NCBI GenBank assembly: GCA_963682025.1
Contig: OY821519.1
Coordinates: 106,128,099 to 106,192,098, forward strand
Direction of reading: 5' to 3'
DNA from: Cordilura impudica
Taxonomy: Eukaryota > Arthropoda > Insecta > Diptera > Scathophagidae
Length of the DNA stretch: 64,000 nt
This document shows, piece by piece, positions 10,380 to 21,040 of this stretch (position 1 is the first letter of the stretch; every line of letters begins with the position of its first letter). A program made the position numbers and the translations under genes. The notes beneath the pieces were generated by a model. The model searched no databases. It was not told where the DNA came from and saw only the letters and a program-made list of their open reading frames with translations.

Positions 10380-12394
10380 ATGGCTAAATTCAGTTATATA
10401 TATTTTGAACGGAAAGATGAAAACGACATTATTTTACATATAATGAATAATCCATTCTTCAAAATATGCGACAAACAAGAAATTAAAATTCATAACTTAA
10501 AAATAAAAAACTTTTTAAATACTTTAAGAAAACAGTACAATCAATGTTCCAGAAACAAGAAATTGTTTTACTCACGCAACCAAGAATGGCTATGAAATAA
10601 ACTTATTTTTAAAAAGCCATCAGTAACTACCACGGAAACTTTAAAAGGTGGTCGACCAGCAAAGCCAATTGATAATTGTAGTGAAAGATCACGAAGACGC
10701 AAGCTTAAACATATCAATGAAGAAGTTTCTTGTAGCATCATAAAGGATTCATTTCTGCATCAAATTCAACCATCGAAAACTAAAAAGGGTAAAATTGCTA
10801 TCATTGAAAAAATAGTGGAAGCAAGCCCCAGACGCACAAAAAGGATTTTAGAAAGTATGCCGACACCAACTGAAGAAACTAAATTTACTCCAGAAGAAGC
10901 ATTTGCACTATTTTTGGATTTGAAAATGACTAAAAACCAATATACAGAATTGCGAAAGCGAACCACTGAAAAAAATTGTGGAATTTTTCCAGCATATCGA
11001 GATATAGTTTCTGCCAAAAAAGATTGCTTACCTTCACCAACTGCTATTAGTGTAACTTCAAGTTCAGCAGAAATAAAATTGCAGGATCTTCTTGAACACA
11101 CTGCAGAACGATTATTAAAGACATTTGATGCTGACTATTTAAAAAAGTTTAAAAATTGCAGCATGACTTTAATTTCTAAATGGGGATGTGATGGGTCCTC
11201 TGGCCAGAAACAATACAAACAATGTAATGCGGAAAATTCATCAGATGCCAATTTATTCATGATTTCTTTCGTTCCATTACGTTTAACAAAAACTTATATT
11301 GATTCAGAGCCGTCAACTAGTAGAGCTGCAGAGATAGATGTATGGAAGAATGAAATTCCCTCGTCAACAAAATTTTGTAGACCAATAAAGTTTGCTTACA
11401 AAAAGGAGACTCAAGATGTCATAGATGAAGAAGTTCGAAAAATAAATGATCAAATTAAAGAACTTCAACCAGTAACATTTAAATTTGATGACCAAGACAT
11501 TGAAGTAAATTTTAAAATGTGTCTCACAATGATTGATGGAAAAGTCGCACAAGCTTTAACCAAACAAAGTCATCGTCAAGCTGCACCATATGCCAAAAAA
11601 CATCAAGTCAATTGAGCCAACCACCAACACAAGACAATAGTTTTAATGACGCATATGAATTTGGAATATCACCTCTTCATGCTAGAATTCGTTTTATGGA
11701 GCATATTCTTAAATTGGGATACGATTTGGAATTTGGCCCGTTAGGCGAAACAGTGAGAAACAACAAAGAAAATTTGGAAAAAAGAAAGCAAAAAAAAGAT
11801 ATTCAAGAAAAATACCGTGAGATAGGCCTTATAATTGACCAGCCAAAGCAAGGAGAAGGAAATTCTAATGATGGAAACACAGCAAGGAGATTTTTTTCCG
11901 ATCCAGAAACTTCAGCTTCTATAACTGGAGTAGATTATGATTTAATACGACGATTCCAAATCATATTACAAGTTATAGCATGTAGCAAAAAGATAGATGC
12001 AAAAAAATTTGGTCAGTATGCTAATAAGACAGCAACCCTTTATAACCAAAAATATTCTTGGAGACATATGCCAACCACAGTTCACAAAATTTTGTTCCAT
12101 GGGGAACAAATAATTCAGCACAATATGCTTCCAATTGGAGATCTCTCAGAAGAAGCCCAAGAAAAAAGGAACAAAGACTACAGATTCTTTCGCGAGCATA
12201 ATACAAGAAAAATTTCCAGATATTGTACTAATGAAGATCTTATTAATATTTTGTTGTGCACATCAGACCCATATATGTCCAGTATTCGACAAAAATGGAA
12301 ATCAACCTCATTAGAGTTAGATGAAGAAGCTAAACAACTACTGCAAAATGAAAATCAAAGCTATTTGGAAGAAATTTTTACTAATATTGTTTAA
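10380..12394 (+). pseudogene. Transib (RAG1-like) transposase, one stop and one frameshift
   Basis: A gene of about 671 codons from ATG 10380 to TAA 12394. RNase H-fold blocks appear in the order known from RAG1 and Transib: KWGCDGSSGQKQYKQ (about 11178-11222, first catalytic Asp), SFVPLRL, PSSTKFCRPIKF, CLTMIDGKVAQALT (about 11520-11562, acidic residue in the region of the second Asp), GISPLHARIRFME, GLIIDQP...NDGNTARRFF, then LPIGDLSEEAQEKRNKDYRF and TNEDLINILLCTSDP. The SEE...RNK block aligns with the SEGNESGNK region of RAG1 that holds the catalytic Glu. Lesions: an in-frame TGA at 10593-10595, and a one-base-type frameshift near 11610 where the frame 10815-11615 gives way to 11612-12394. 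The coding core is otherwise clean, so inactivation is recent or due to assembly error. Protein would act in the nucleus, cutting at the CACAGTG ends. Confidence 0.92.
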
Positions 12395-12958
12395 TTAATA
12401 CTAGTTTAAAGATTATAATTTGTTTCTAATTTTAGTATAAATTTTTATTAATACATTTAAATAAAATATATGTGCACTTTAAATCAATAGTAAAAGTTTA
12501 CTTAAAATTTTATCGATGTTGTGTTCTGTATATAATATATCCAAATGGTATTGATATTGTTGGGAATTTCAGTGTTATTTTTCAGTTTAATCCTCACAAG
12601 AATTAACTTTCTTCCAAAAAAACCAACCATTGGCCCCTGTGAATATTGAGACTAAATAAATGTCAGGGGCCAAATGTTGGCATTTTCTGACCAAAATTAA
12701 GTTTAGAAATAATAAATAAGTATTGGTTGTAAAATACGATTGAAGAAAATAAGAAATAAAAAAATACCTATTTAAAATGTCAAAATATTCAACTTTTACA
12801 TGGAAACTCAACAAAAAATTAAAATGCATTTTTAACTCCAAATTACTTACGTTCCTATCAGTCGATTTTTACGTTTGAACACGCAAATTGAAGCTTAAAA
12901 TCCCTCCTGTTGAACAATACAAATTGCGTAAAAAATACCTATCCGGTCAAAAGTTATA

Positions 12959-12995
12959 GAGTTTTGACCGCTATCTCGCGAAATTGACCACTGTG
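12959..12995 (-). repeat. Transib right terminal inverted repeat
   Basis: Inverse of the left terminus. Read inward it starts with CACAGTG, the exact RSS heptamer consensus. Confidence 0.9.
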
Positions 12996-13222
12996 CGGTG
13001 GTACGCTTAGACGAATGCGTATTGAATTTAATAAGCTTTATAGATTTATTGATTTTTCTTTAAATACAAGTGTCACAAAAAGTAAAATAATAATTTATCT
13101 GAACACTTTAAATTAAATTTTTTAATTTTTCGTTCATTGTTAAATGTTTTTGTAATTAGTCTGTAAGCATTTATTCCATAGATTAATAAATAAATAATAA
13201 AATAAATAAATAAATAAATAAA
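12996..13222 (+). mobile_element. CR1/Jockey-like LINE, 3' end (after Transib)
   Basis: Starts with the second CGGTG copy (12996-13000). Coding text resumes at 13001 and ends at TAA 13114-13116, giving the C-terminal residues expected from the 22025-23566 homologue. A short 3' untranslated part follows, closing in an (AAATA)n-type tail at about 13184-13222. Confidence 0.85.
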
Positions 13223-13995
13223 AATTTTAATGAAATTGAACCACTTTTGGACCTCGTATTTTGCCGACTTTCTTTATAAAGACAAACACACAAAGTTCTC
13301 AAAATTCCATATTTTGCAATGAAATTTTATTAGTTAACCACTCAAAGGACCTATAATTTCACAATACATATTGTTTAAATCCGAAAGTCTAGAAAAAAAA
13401 AAAATGCCGCTCTAATATAAGATGTTAAACTAATATTAATATTGGAAGTTTTCCATTTGGTCTTAATATTCATTAAAATGGTGTGAAGTTTTCCTTCTTC
13501 CTGTTCTATAAAAGCTTCTAAACAAATCAAACAATATAAAATATTCTGTGGCTTCTTATTGATTCAAATGCCAACTGACGTCAGCACGGAAATGTAGGTC
13601 AATATACATATATCAGTCATCAGCACAATAATATTAGGCATAAAAGTTTCTATTTACTTTTTTTTATTTTATTATGATGAATTCAGTAACCGCTAAAAAT
13701 AGTACAGGTAGCGCAAGCGAATTTTCTTTGTTTTAAATTTTTAAGTACAAATTTTTTATTATGTCAAAAGTTTTTAATTATTGCACTATCTCCCTTATTA
13801 TACATACATTGTAAATTTTCGACCTTAGAAAAATAATCCAAGCAAGTTTTCTTTATTTTTATTTTTGAGTGTAAATTTCTTATTATATTGAATTCATTAA
13901 CAGAATTTGAACGTTGAATATTTTGGGCCGTTTAAAATTAATTCACGTAGCGCAAGCGGATTTTTTTATTATGCTGAATTCATTAACAAAATTTT
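13223..13995. other. No gene; imperfect direct repeats
   Basis: GTAGCGCAAGCG occurs at 13708 and 13948, 240 bp apart. TTATTAT..TGAATTCA(G/T)TAAC occurs near 13671, 13880 and 13968. The stretch looks like two or three degenerate copies of a ~240-bp AT-rich unit. No coding signal was seen. Confidence 0.5.
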
Positions 13996-15980
13996 GATGA
14001 TTATTGTGTGTGGCTACCAGTGACATAGATGTAGAGAAAGTAAACGAGTCCTTTACAAATCTTCCCAATGTTCGTCCGAATAAAAGCTTTTATGACCACT
14101 GTCCAACTATTTCTGGTAATTGTTTTAACTTTAACTGTGTAAATCAATCGGATGTTCTATGTAGTTGTCTCGATATTAAATCAAATGCAGTTGGGGTTGG
14201 CAACATTCATCCAAAATTTCTGAAAGCAATTATTCCGCTAATGTCACCCTATATCACGTACATCTTCAATAATGTTATCACTAAGAGCGTTTATCCCCAA
14301 AATTGGAAATATGCGAAAATCATACCCACCCCAAAACCAAACAACGAATACCGACCAATTGCAATACTACCGTATTTGTCAAAAGTTTTTGAACATTTAC
14401 TCCATGGTCAAATAAGTAATTACGTCAATAATAATGATTTGTTGACAAATAGGCAATCAGGATTTCGACCACAACACAACTGCATAACAGCCCTTATTGA
14501 TGTATCTGAAAAAATACGTAGCAAAATTGACGATGGAAATATCTCGTTCCTTGTTCTTCTTGACCACTCCAAAGCATTTGATACTGTGGATCATGAAGTT
14601 CTCTGCCTGAAGTTGCTTAAATTGTTCAATTTTTCTCCTCTATCTACACGTTTAATGTCATCATATTTATCATCCCGTCGCCAATCTGTATTTGCAAACA
14701 ATAAAATTTCAAGTCCATTGCCTGTTCTGAAAGGAGTTCCACAAGGATCAATACTAGGACCACTAATATTTTCAATTTACATCAACGATTTAGTGCGACA
14801 TTTACAATACTGTAATGTCCACATGTATGCTGACGATGTACAACTCTATATAAGTAGTGATTTAAGCAATATAAGCGATTGTTTGGAAAAACTAAACAGA
14901 GATCTGAAACACATTCATGACTGGGCAAATATAAACGCTTTGTGTCTTAACCCTATAAAGTCTAAGTGTTTAATAATAGCTAAGAAAACTTTGAAGTTAC
15001 CTTTTGAGCCGATTTTAATGCTTAATGATAAAAAAATAGAAATTGTATCAACAGCCAAGAATCTTGGTATCACTTTTAATTCCACTCTCACATGGTGCGA
15101 CCATATAAATGCTGCTACAGGGAAAACTTATGCAATACTACGGACACTGTGGAACACCCAGTATGTTACACCACTTAAGATTAGAAGTTTATTAACAAAA
15201 ACCTACTTAATACCAACTCTACTATATGGATGTGAAATATATGCAAGTTGCGATTTTACAAGTCGAAAAAAACTAATATCAACGTATAATGCAATATTAA
15301 GATATGTTTTTAATTTAAGAAAATATGATCATATATCTCAATATTCCAAAAAACTATATGGGGTGACTCTTACTGATTTAATGAAAATCAGAACGCTATT
15401 ACTGCTACACAAAATTATATATACACGTGCACCGCCTTACTTGTCCGAAAGATTACTTTTTACACGTTCACCAAGATCGAACGATATCATACACTTAAGA
15501 TATCGAAGCCTAATATCTGAGTGGCAGTTCTATATTAATTCAGTTCGTCTTTGGAACATGCTACCCTCGTCCATTCAATTTATAAGCAACGCTCAGCAAT
15601 TTAGGAAAGAACTATTTCAATTTCACTCATAATTAATTAAATGTAATTGATTTCAGCTCTCATATATATATATATTTTGTTTCTTTAAAAAAAAAAAATA
15701 TTTCTTTTATATTTATATTTATTTATTTATATATTTTTATTAAATTAACCCATTATGCTTCATATGTATTAACCATTTTTTTATTATTAATTTTTTATCT
15801 TTTTAGGTTTTATTTATTAAATTAATTTTTTTCTGTTATACTGTGTACTATTTATATACTGTGTATTTTCAAATGTACTTATTCATCATTACTTTGTAAA
15901 AATCCATTACTTTAATTATAAGATTGTAAATCTTGTTGTAATGGAAAAATAATGAATTAAATTAAATTAAAATTAAAATT
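13996..15980 (+). mobile_element. L2-like LINE, 5'-truncated
   Basis: Contains an open reverse transcriptase frame, a 3' untranslated region with an AAGATTgtaAATCTT hairpin near 15920-15936, and an (AATTA)n tail at about 15952-15980. The endonuclease part is absent, as is usual for incomplete reverse transcription. Relative of the minus-strand copy at 2930-6395, but with a different 3' tail. Confidence 0.85.
14004..15632 (+). CDS. LINE reverse transcriptase, partial open frame
   Basis: An open frame of 542 codons for the reverse transcriptase of an L2-like LINE, which copies element RNA into nicked chromosomal DNA. It opens with TTG, not a credible start; the copy is simply truncated here. 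Visible blocks: EYRPIAILPYLSKVFEHLL, RQSGFRPQHNCITAL, LLDHSKAFDTVDHE (first catalytic Asp), GVPQGSILGPLIFSIYINDL, HMYADDVQLY (catalytic YADD), NLGITFNSTLTWCDHINAA and the C-terminal QFYINSVRLWNMLP. No stop or frameshift interrupts the domain, so it is a young copy by coding condition, yet it lacks the endonuclease and any promoter, so it should not move by itself. Confidence 0.85.
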   Translation: MCVATSDIDVEKVNESFTNLPNVRPNKSFYDHCPTISGNCFNFNCVNQSDVLCSCLDIKSNAVGVGNIHPKFLKAIIPLMSPYITYIFNNVITKSVYPQNWKYAKIIPTPKPNNEYRPIAILPYLSKVFEHLLHGQISNYVNNNDLLTNRQSGFRPQHNCITALIDVSEKIRSKIDDGNISFLVLLDHSKAFDTVDHEVLCLKLLKLFNFSPLSTRLMSSYLSSRRQSVFANNKISSPLPVLKGVPQGSILGPLIFSIYINDLVRHLQYCNVHMYADDVQLYISSDLSNISDCLEKLNRDLKHIHDWANINALCLNPIKSKCLIIAKKTLKLPFEPILMLNDKKIEIVSTAKNLGITFNSTLTWCDHINAATGKTYAILRTLWNTQYVTPLKIRSLLTKTYLIPTLLYGCEIYASCDFTSRKKLISTYNAILRYVFNLRKYDHISQYSKKLYGVTLTDLMKIRTLLLLHKIIYTRAPPYLSERLLFTRSPRSNDIIHLRYRSLISEWQFYINSVRLWNMLPSSIQFISNAQQFRKELFQFHS

Positions 15981-16679
15981 GCCTTCCAGAATTTGTAGGT
16001 TTTATTGCTGCCAATACATAAAAATTACAAAAAATTAACAATCTTCTTAAAAACACTTCGCCATCCTCTCAAAATCAAAATAAAATATGAAAAGAAATTA
16101 AAATTTCTTTTTTCAAATCGTGAAAAATAATATAAAATTCTGCAAAAATTAGATGATATTTGGTATTTCATAACATCTAAAATAAGCCATATAACTTTAA
16201 AATCGATTAATTTTTTACTGAGTTATGGCGAAACCCATTTATCCAGTGTATGTCAAGATGATTTTACAACTTTATGGTTGTTGCCTACAGACTGGCAAGT
16301 TTATGCAGCCAAGTTCACTTTAACTAGTTAGAGTATTGTATTAGTGAACCATTTTAGGTTCATATAAAGATATTTAAGCTTTTTTAGTTCTATTCTATTC
16401 TAATGAGACTGTACAAAAGTAAACGACCACATAACACAATTTATAGAAAATAAAATAAATAAATACATTTCAAACGACACCAAGAGCATTATAATCGGTT
16501 AACTAGTTTGCCTACAATTTGATTTGAAAGAGGATATTTTTCAAAAAATTTTGCGCCTTTTTCTTAAAGCTAAAAATTCCAACATTTCGGATCTCTAGCA
16601 TCCATAATTTTTATCCGATTTTAAAACCGTGTATTGATTCTTAATCTCCTCTATCCTATATATTCATTGACTTTACTGT
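15981..16679. other. No gene recognised
   Basis: AT-rich sequence after the LINE tail. No coding frame, repeat copy or RNA gene was recognised. Confidence 0.5.
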
Positions 16680-17570
16680 GTGCTTCTATCAAATTTTTGA
16701 TTTTTGCCACTGTGCGAAGGTTCGAAGATATTAAATGTAGCGTTTATGAGGCTGAAAATAATTCTGGAGCGGGATATGGGTCCAACGACCAGATATATTT
16801 TCGTGGACAGTCTTGCTTCTCACATAGCTCTGAAATCGAAGACAGTTAGATCAAAATATGTGAGGGAATGTATCAGATCCCTCGGAAAAATACGACAACA
16901 CACCGTGAAGCTAATATGGGTGCCAGGACATAGTGGGGTAAAAAAAGCGAGCTGGTTGACTAGTGTGCGTGGAAGGGTGCAGAATTTTTTAGCGGGGGGA
17001 CAGACACTGATATTAGAATCTCTCTATATGGGCTGTCTAATCTAAGCGAAGGGGCAGCTGATCTTGATTTAAGGCCTAGGTGGACAGAACTGACCTAGTG
17101 CTGAATACCACAGTTCCTATGGCCCTTGTTGCCTAATACAAGGATAACGAAAGCACTCCTTGGCTTTGGTAAAGAGACAATCAGCCTATTTGTAGGAGTA
17201 CTCATTGAACACTGTGTAATAGTGCCGATGGCCGAAGCATAGGTGTCCCGGGAGCTGACTTCTGTAGGAGCTGTATTGATGTTGTCGAGGAGTAGTCAAT
17301 GCAATAGTTGCTGTGTGAATGTCCAGGACTGAAGGAGCCGCTCTTCAGATATCTAGGGCATGACCTGTTCTGCGTAGTAGATGTTCCACTAGCCATATTT
17401 GCTGACTTCTTAAAGGAATCTGGCTGGTTCAAAAGGGATGAATACCGAACGAAAGAGCTGTTTTTCACCTTCATTTTCTTTCCAAGGTATATCACGATGG
17501 GCCATATGACCTCCTAGTGTACTCGCTTTCGGGCGGGAGACCCATCCAACCTAACCTCACCTAAGGCCTA
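16680..17570 (+). pseudogene. RNase H-bearing LINE, 3' fragment
   Basis: Frame-shifted end of a LINE polyprotein. IFVDSLASHIALKS...VRECIRSLGKI and VKLIWVPGHSGV (about 16797-16940) are RNase H blocks of I/Jockey-group LINEs. Downstream, in other frames, LSEGAADLDL, ALLGFG(K/R)ETIS and ECPGLKEPLFRYLGHDLF (near 17317-17375) match the Cys-rich tail that follows RNase H in such elements. The fragment ends near an AACCTAACCTCACCTAA tail at 17550-17566. Reverse transcriptase and endonuclease are absent. Clade assignment is open. Confidence 0.7.
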
Positions 17571-18067
17571 TCTTTTATTAAACCGATCGATTCAGAATCA
17601 TTTTGTGAGTCTATATAATGATGTCCGTCTGCCCGTCCGTCCATCTCTCTGTCTGCCTATGTGCACATGTAATCCTTGTTATCAACAACGAGATGCTATA
17701 TGAATATAATTTGTAGGCCGATTAAAAATACCATAATATCGAAATTATCATACAGATCTCGGTCGACTTTTGTTTATGTGTTTTTATTGCACACATTAAT
17801 TAGTAAACTCTATGTGACTATTTTTAGTCGTAGTCCCCATACAAAATTGCCACGATATTTTCACTTAACTCTATACAAAAACAGAGACATTACAAATTTT
17901 TTTTTTCAAATTTGATTTTTATATATTTTTTCCATTCATTACATCCATTAATGAGTAGTTCAAAAATTATACCTATGGGACAACCCTTACTCATAGGCCC
18001 CATGTAGAGCTGCTTCCCGATCTGCACTTAAATCTACCAAAAAACAAAAAAATTACACTGATTCTGG
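17571..18067 (-). repeat. ~780-bp dispersed repeat, truncated copy
   Basis: Minus-orientation copy of the repeat that forms the 25.8-30.4 kb array: the GTCCGTC run, CCATGTAA-type text, CATTACATCCA(C/T)TAATGAGTAGT and GATCTTCACTTAAATCTA blocks are recognisable in order. It is diverged and cut at about 18060, where the half palindrome begins. Confidence 0.75.
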
Positions 18068-18380
18068 TTTAAATAAATTAAAAATAACCGAATTATTTTT
18101 CTTAAATTCTAAATAGTGGTTTCATCGAGTTTAAGAAAAACTCGTTTTCGGTAATTTTTATTTAAAAATATCTTAAAATCCAAAGCTGGCCTTGGCAAAT
18201 AATGGGTTAACGTTCTCGGATTTATCCCAAATTTTAGGAGCGGAAGTTCTACACATTTAGTTATTATATTTTAAGCATCGCATCCAAAAATTCAACAGCA
18301 CTTACAAAATATTTGAATTTTTTGAATAACTTGTCTTTTATTAGCTTGGGGTCATATGTGGAGCCAACCGAGATTACGCT
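18068..18380 (+). repeat. Half copy of the nested palindromic TTAA element
   Basis: Closely matches 40434-40725, the right half of the palindrome at 38.7-41.6 kb, including the internal junction AATAATGGGTTAACGTTCTC. It starts at a TTAA that corresponds to the inner symmetry axis and stops ~25 bp before the outer terminus, in GGGGTCATATGTG. The left half is missing. Confidence 0.8.
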
Positions 18381-18710
18381 TTTGAACCTCAAAATGTCCT
18401 TTAAAATCATTTTGACTAATCTTTTAGAAATGTCAGAAGTATCAGCGAGCTATCCAGTTATCAATGTATGTTCTTTTAGTACAAAGTCCTTGATATTATG
18501 TTTTTCTTGTTCTGAGCACTCTTTGTCGTCAATGCTTTTTGTGGCTTCTGGGAACTGTTTTTACCACTTGTCAGCATTTTTTTTCGACATAGAAAGCCTT
18601 CTGAAATGGTTTTCGGAAACAAAGTTTGATGGACCTATCTTGTTTCACAAAATCAGTCATTATTTGCTTACAAGAACGAGCTTCACCATAGAGGTATTGT
18701 AAAACGAAAT
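18363..18710 (-). pseudogene. Mariner-like transposase, N-terminal scrap
   Basis: On the minus strand a broken frame reads DKW*KQFPEATKSIDDKECS, then LADTSDISKRLVKMILKDIL, which resembles the second helix-turn-helix of mariner-type transposases. Stops interrupt it and no DDE domain was found. The call is from helix-turn-helix style only. Confidence 0.45.
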
Positions 18711-19496
18711 TTGGAACAAATGTAAAAATCACTACTACCGCCTTAAAAATAAAATATTTTCAGAAATCGATAATCGCAAAGTTTGAGATGAAAAGTCAAC
18801 TTATTATTTGGACACAGTATATTGTTGAGTCATCACGCGAGTATTTAAGAATATATCATCGAAGTGCGTAATTCCGAATCGTGGTAATAAATAGGAAAAT
18901 ACAAATCTTTTAAAAAAGGTAAATATATCGTCGTAAGTATCAAAGCGACATTCATATTTTATAAAAAAAAAAATACATATTTCATAAAACTCATTTCCAT
19001 TTATACTACAGCCTACAGGATGGTATTCCATGTTTTTTGTTCCCCTGATTTTTGTGAGCAAATATAGAGTAAAACATATTATAGCATTTTTTGTTGGAAA
19101 TCCAACTGATATATATCTCGAAGGAAAATAAAGTTTATTCAAAATAAAATGCCTTTTATATCTACAGTTGGAATATTTCTATATTATTCACTAAGGATAG
19201 ATTTCACTGTGTTAAAATATATATCTTTACAAACAAATTATTATAATGTTACAATAGCAGTTAATATTACACAGTATTTTTTTTTGTTTCTGTTAAAATT
19301 TAATTGAGTATCTGTAGCTGATATTATTAATTAATGGAACAATTTTGGGAATGGATTTCAACTTTATCTGCTCAATAATATATTTTTTTTTTTTGTAGAA
19401 AGCAAAAGTTTTAATTATTTGTTAGATTTAACGTCATTTTTTTCAGACATATTGCTGTAAATACTGTAATTAATACTCAAATTTTTATTTTGTTTT
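18711..19496. other. No gene recognised
   Basis: AT-rich. A 112-codon minus-strand frame (18804-19142) shows no family motif I recognise and is probably fortuitous. Long T runs lie at 19270-19290 and 19383-19396. Confidence 0.45.
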
Positions 19497-19660
19497 TAAT
19501 GGTGCGTGGTAGAGAAGAGGAAATCATATATTTCTAAAATTTACAACTACTTTATGTTCTTAATAAGACCGGTTTCTGGCATTTCAGCCTTCATCAGTGG
19601 TTTAATTGAACGTTGTGATAATTGTTATGTTATAATTGAATACAATGTTCATAAAGAAGG
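19497..19660 (+). repeat. Short TIR-bearing repeat, copy 2 (truncated)
   Basis: Starts AATGGTGCGTGGTAGAGAAG and follows copy 3 (36704) and the inverse of copy 1 (3597) for about 160 bp, then diverges. Its minus strand keeps the CTGATGA...GAAA...GGTC core of the hammerhead-like motif, but the flanking stem I no longer pairs. Confidence 0.65.
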
Positions 19661-19789
19661 ACCCGCAGAAAATCTGGCAACATTCAAAATGTGATTACAG
19701 CGCCTCAGGTGAATAAAATTGGTGAATAAAATATGTAAGAAATGTTATTGGCAAGACATATAAAGTTACGTTTAACATGTTTCAAGTTT

Positions 19790-20305
19790 GCCAGCTTAGA
19801 AAACCAAAAAGAGTGGAAAAAGCAATGGATTCAGCTTTGAAGAAATAAGTACTAATTTCCATTAATAATAATCCTGGGATGTCTGATCGACATAGAGCCA
19901 GAACGTTCAATACAGTTAATAGCACTGTGCAGCACATATACTCAAACGAGCGATTAAATACCCAAGTTTTGAAGTTTTGACAAAGTTTAAAGGTTGTATA
20001 AGGATGGATGATCAAACCTATGCAAAATCTGATTTTAAGCAGTTGCCTGGAAACAAATATTATATTGCAAAGAAACGTGGAAATGTCGCCCCTAAATATA
20101 AGGTTGCCAAAATGGATAAATATGGAAAAGAAAATTTATGACATGGTAAGCTACATGTAGTTGTGGCTTGAAGACTTCAACATTTGCAACATCAACAAAA
20201 ATGACGGCAGAATTATGCACGAAGGAATGTCTCCCAAAACAAATATTAACACTCATTAAACAGCACAAGAACTCGGAAAAATTTTGGCCTGATTTGCTAT
20301 TAAGC
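19790..20305 (+). pseudogene. Tc1-like (IS630 group) transposase fragment
   Basis: Frame pieces read ISINNNPGMSDRHRARTFNT (helix-turn-helix region, about 19855-19915), MDDQTYAKSDFKQLPGNKYY (about 20003-20060, around the first catalytic Asp) and CSCGLKTSTFATSTKMTAEL then FWPDLL (20160-20300, region of the second Asp). The same text pattern occurs in the element at 46965-48173. Stops and frameshifts separate the blocks, and the C-terminal Glu region is cut off where a dispersed repeat begins. Confidence 0.8.
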
Positions 20306-20962
20306 AATTTGGGTCCTGGTCTGTCTGGCCGTCCGTCTGTCCGCCTGTATGTACATGTAAATTTTAATAAAATTTCAGATCGCAAATACGTTTTGATGAG
20401 GTTCATAGTATAAACTTCTATCAGCCACAGGATTAAGTCTATTGAAATTGGTGAAAATCGGTTAATGGTCAGACCCAGTCCTCATACAAATGGCCCCTAT
20501 GAGATCGAATTAAATTGCCATAATATCCAAATTATCATATAGAGCTCGGTCAAATTGGGTTTGTCTATGTTTATTACATCCAATTATCAGTAGTCGATAT
20601 GTAAACGCTATAGAAAAATTCTTAGTCATAGCCTCCATATGAAGCTGATTCCCGATCTTCACTAAAACCTATCAAAATACAAAAATATTTTGTTTGGTTC
20701 GTAAATGTTTTAAAAAAATAAGTCGCCTTACCAAATTTGGTCAGAATAGATCCATCTTTTGACCTAGTACTCATATAAATATAGTATCCGATATGAGCTG
20801 TTTGATATTCGAAGGCAAAGAAATTAATAAAAATGCCACTCAAATTTCATTTATGCTTATCTAATAGTATCTAATTAGTTCGAGCTAAGAGGTAGGGTAT
20901 CCAAATACTTGGTATAGGGTATTGTGCAGTCGGACTAGAGCGACTTTAATTTTCTTACTTGT
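20306..20962 (-). repeat. ~780-bp dispersed repeat, copy
   Basis: Minus orientation. Begins in the GTCCGTCTGTCCG block and ends GACTTTAATTTTCTTACTTG, the inverse of the CAAGTAAGAAAATTA start of array units. Diverged in the middle. It abuts the Tc1-like fragment without a gap. Confidence 0.8.
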
Positions 20963-21040
20963 TTTATATACATTTTTTTTTATCTCGCTGCTACTTTTTA
21001 GGAAAATTAAATAAATATTTGAACATTGTTTATTTTTATA

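Larger units (their letters stand above)
9261..12995 (+). mobile_element. Transib DNA transposon (RAG1-like), nearly intact
   Basis: A 3,735-bp element bounded by CGGTG duplications. The left end is CACTGTGGTCAATATTTTGA and the right end, read inward, is CACAGTGGTCAATTTCGCGA. Over 37 positions the two termini agree at 31, with GAGATAGCGG shared. CACAGTG is identical to the consensus heptamer of V(D)J recombination signals, the known kinship of Transib ends. The 5-bp GC-rich duplication is also typical of the superfamily. The interior holds one transposase gene on the plus strand, a ~700-bp 5' noncoding region, a 168-bp tandem duplication and a ~600-bp 3' noncoding region. Confidence 0.93.

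Noticed and set aside
16700..16715. CCACTGTGCGAAG as the partner end for the orphan Transib terminus at 6473
   Set aside because: It is 10 kb away, the inward sequence does not match the 6473 end, and the 5 bases outside differ from CGACG.
18804..19142. 112-codon minus-strand frame
   Set aside because: I could not connect it to any family, and it shows an AT-biased composition expected of chance frames. Not listed as a gene.
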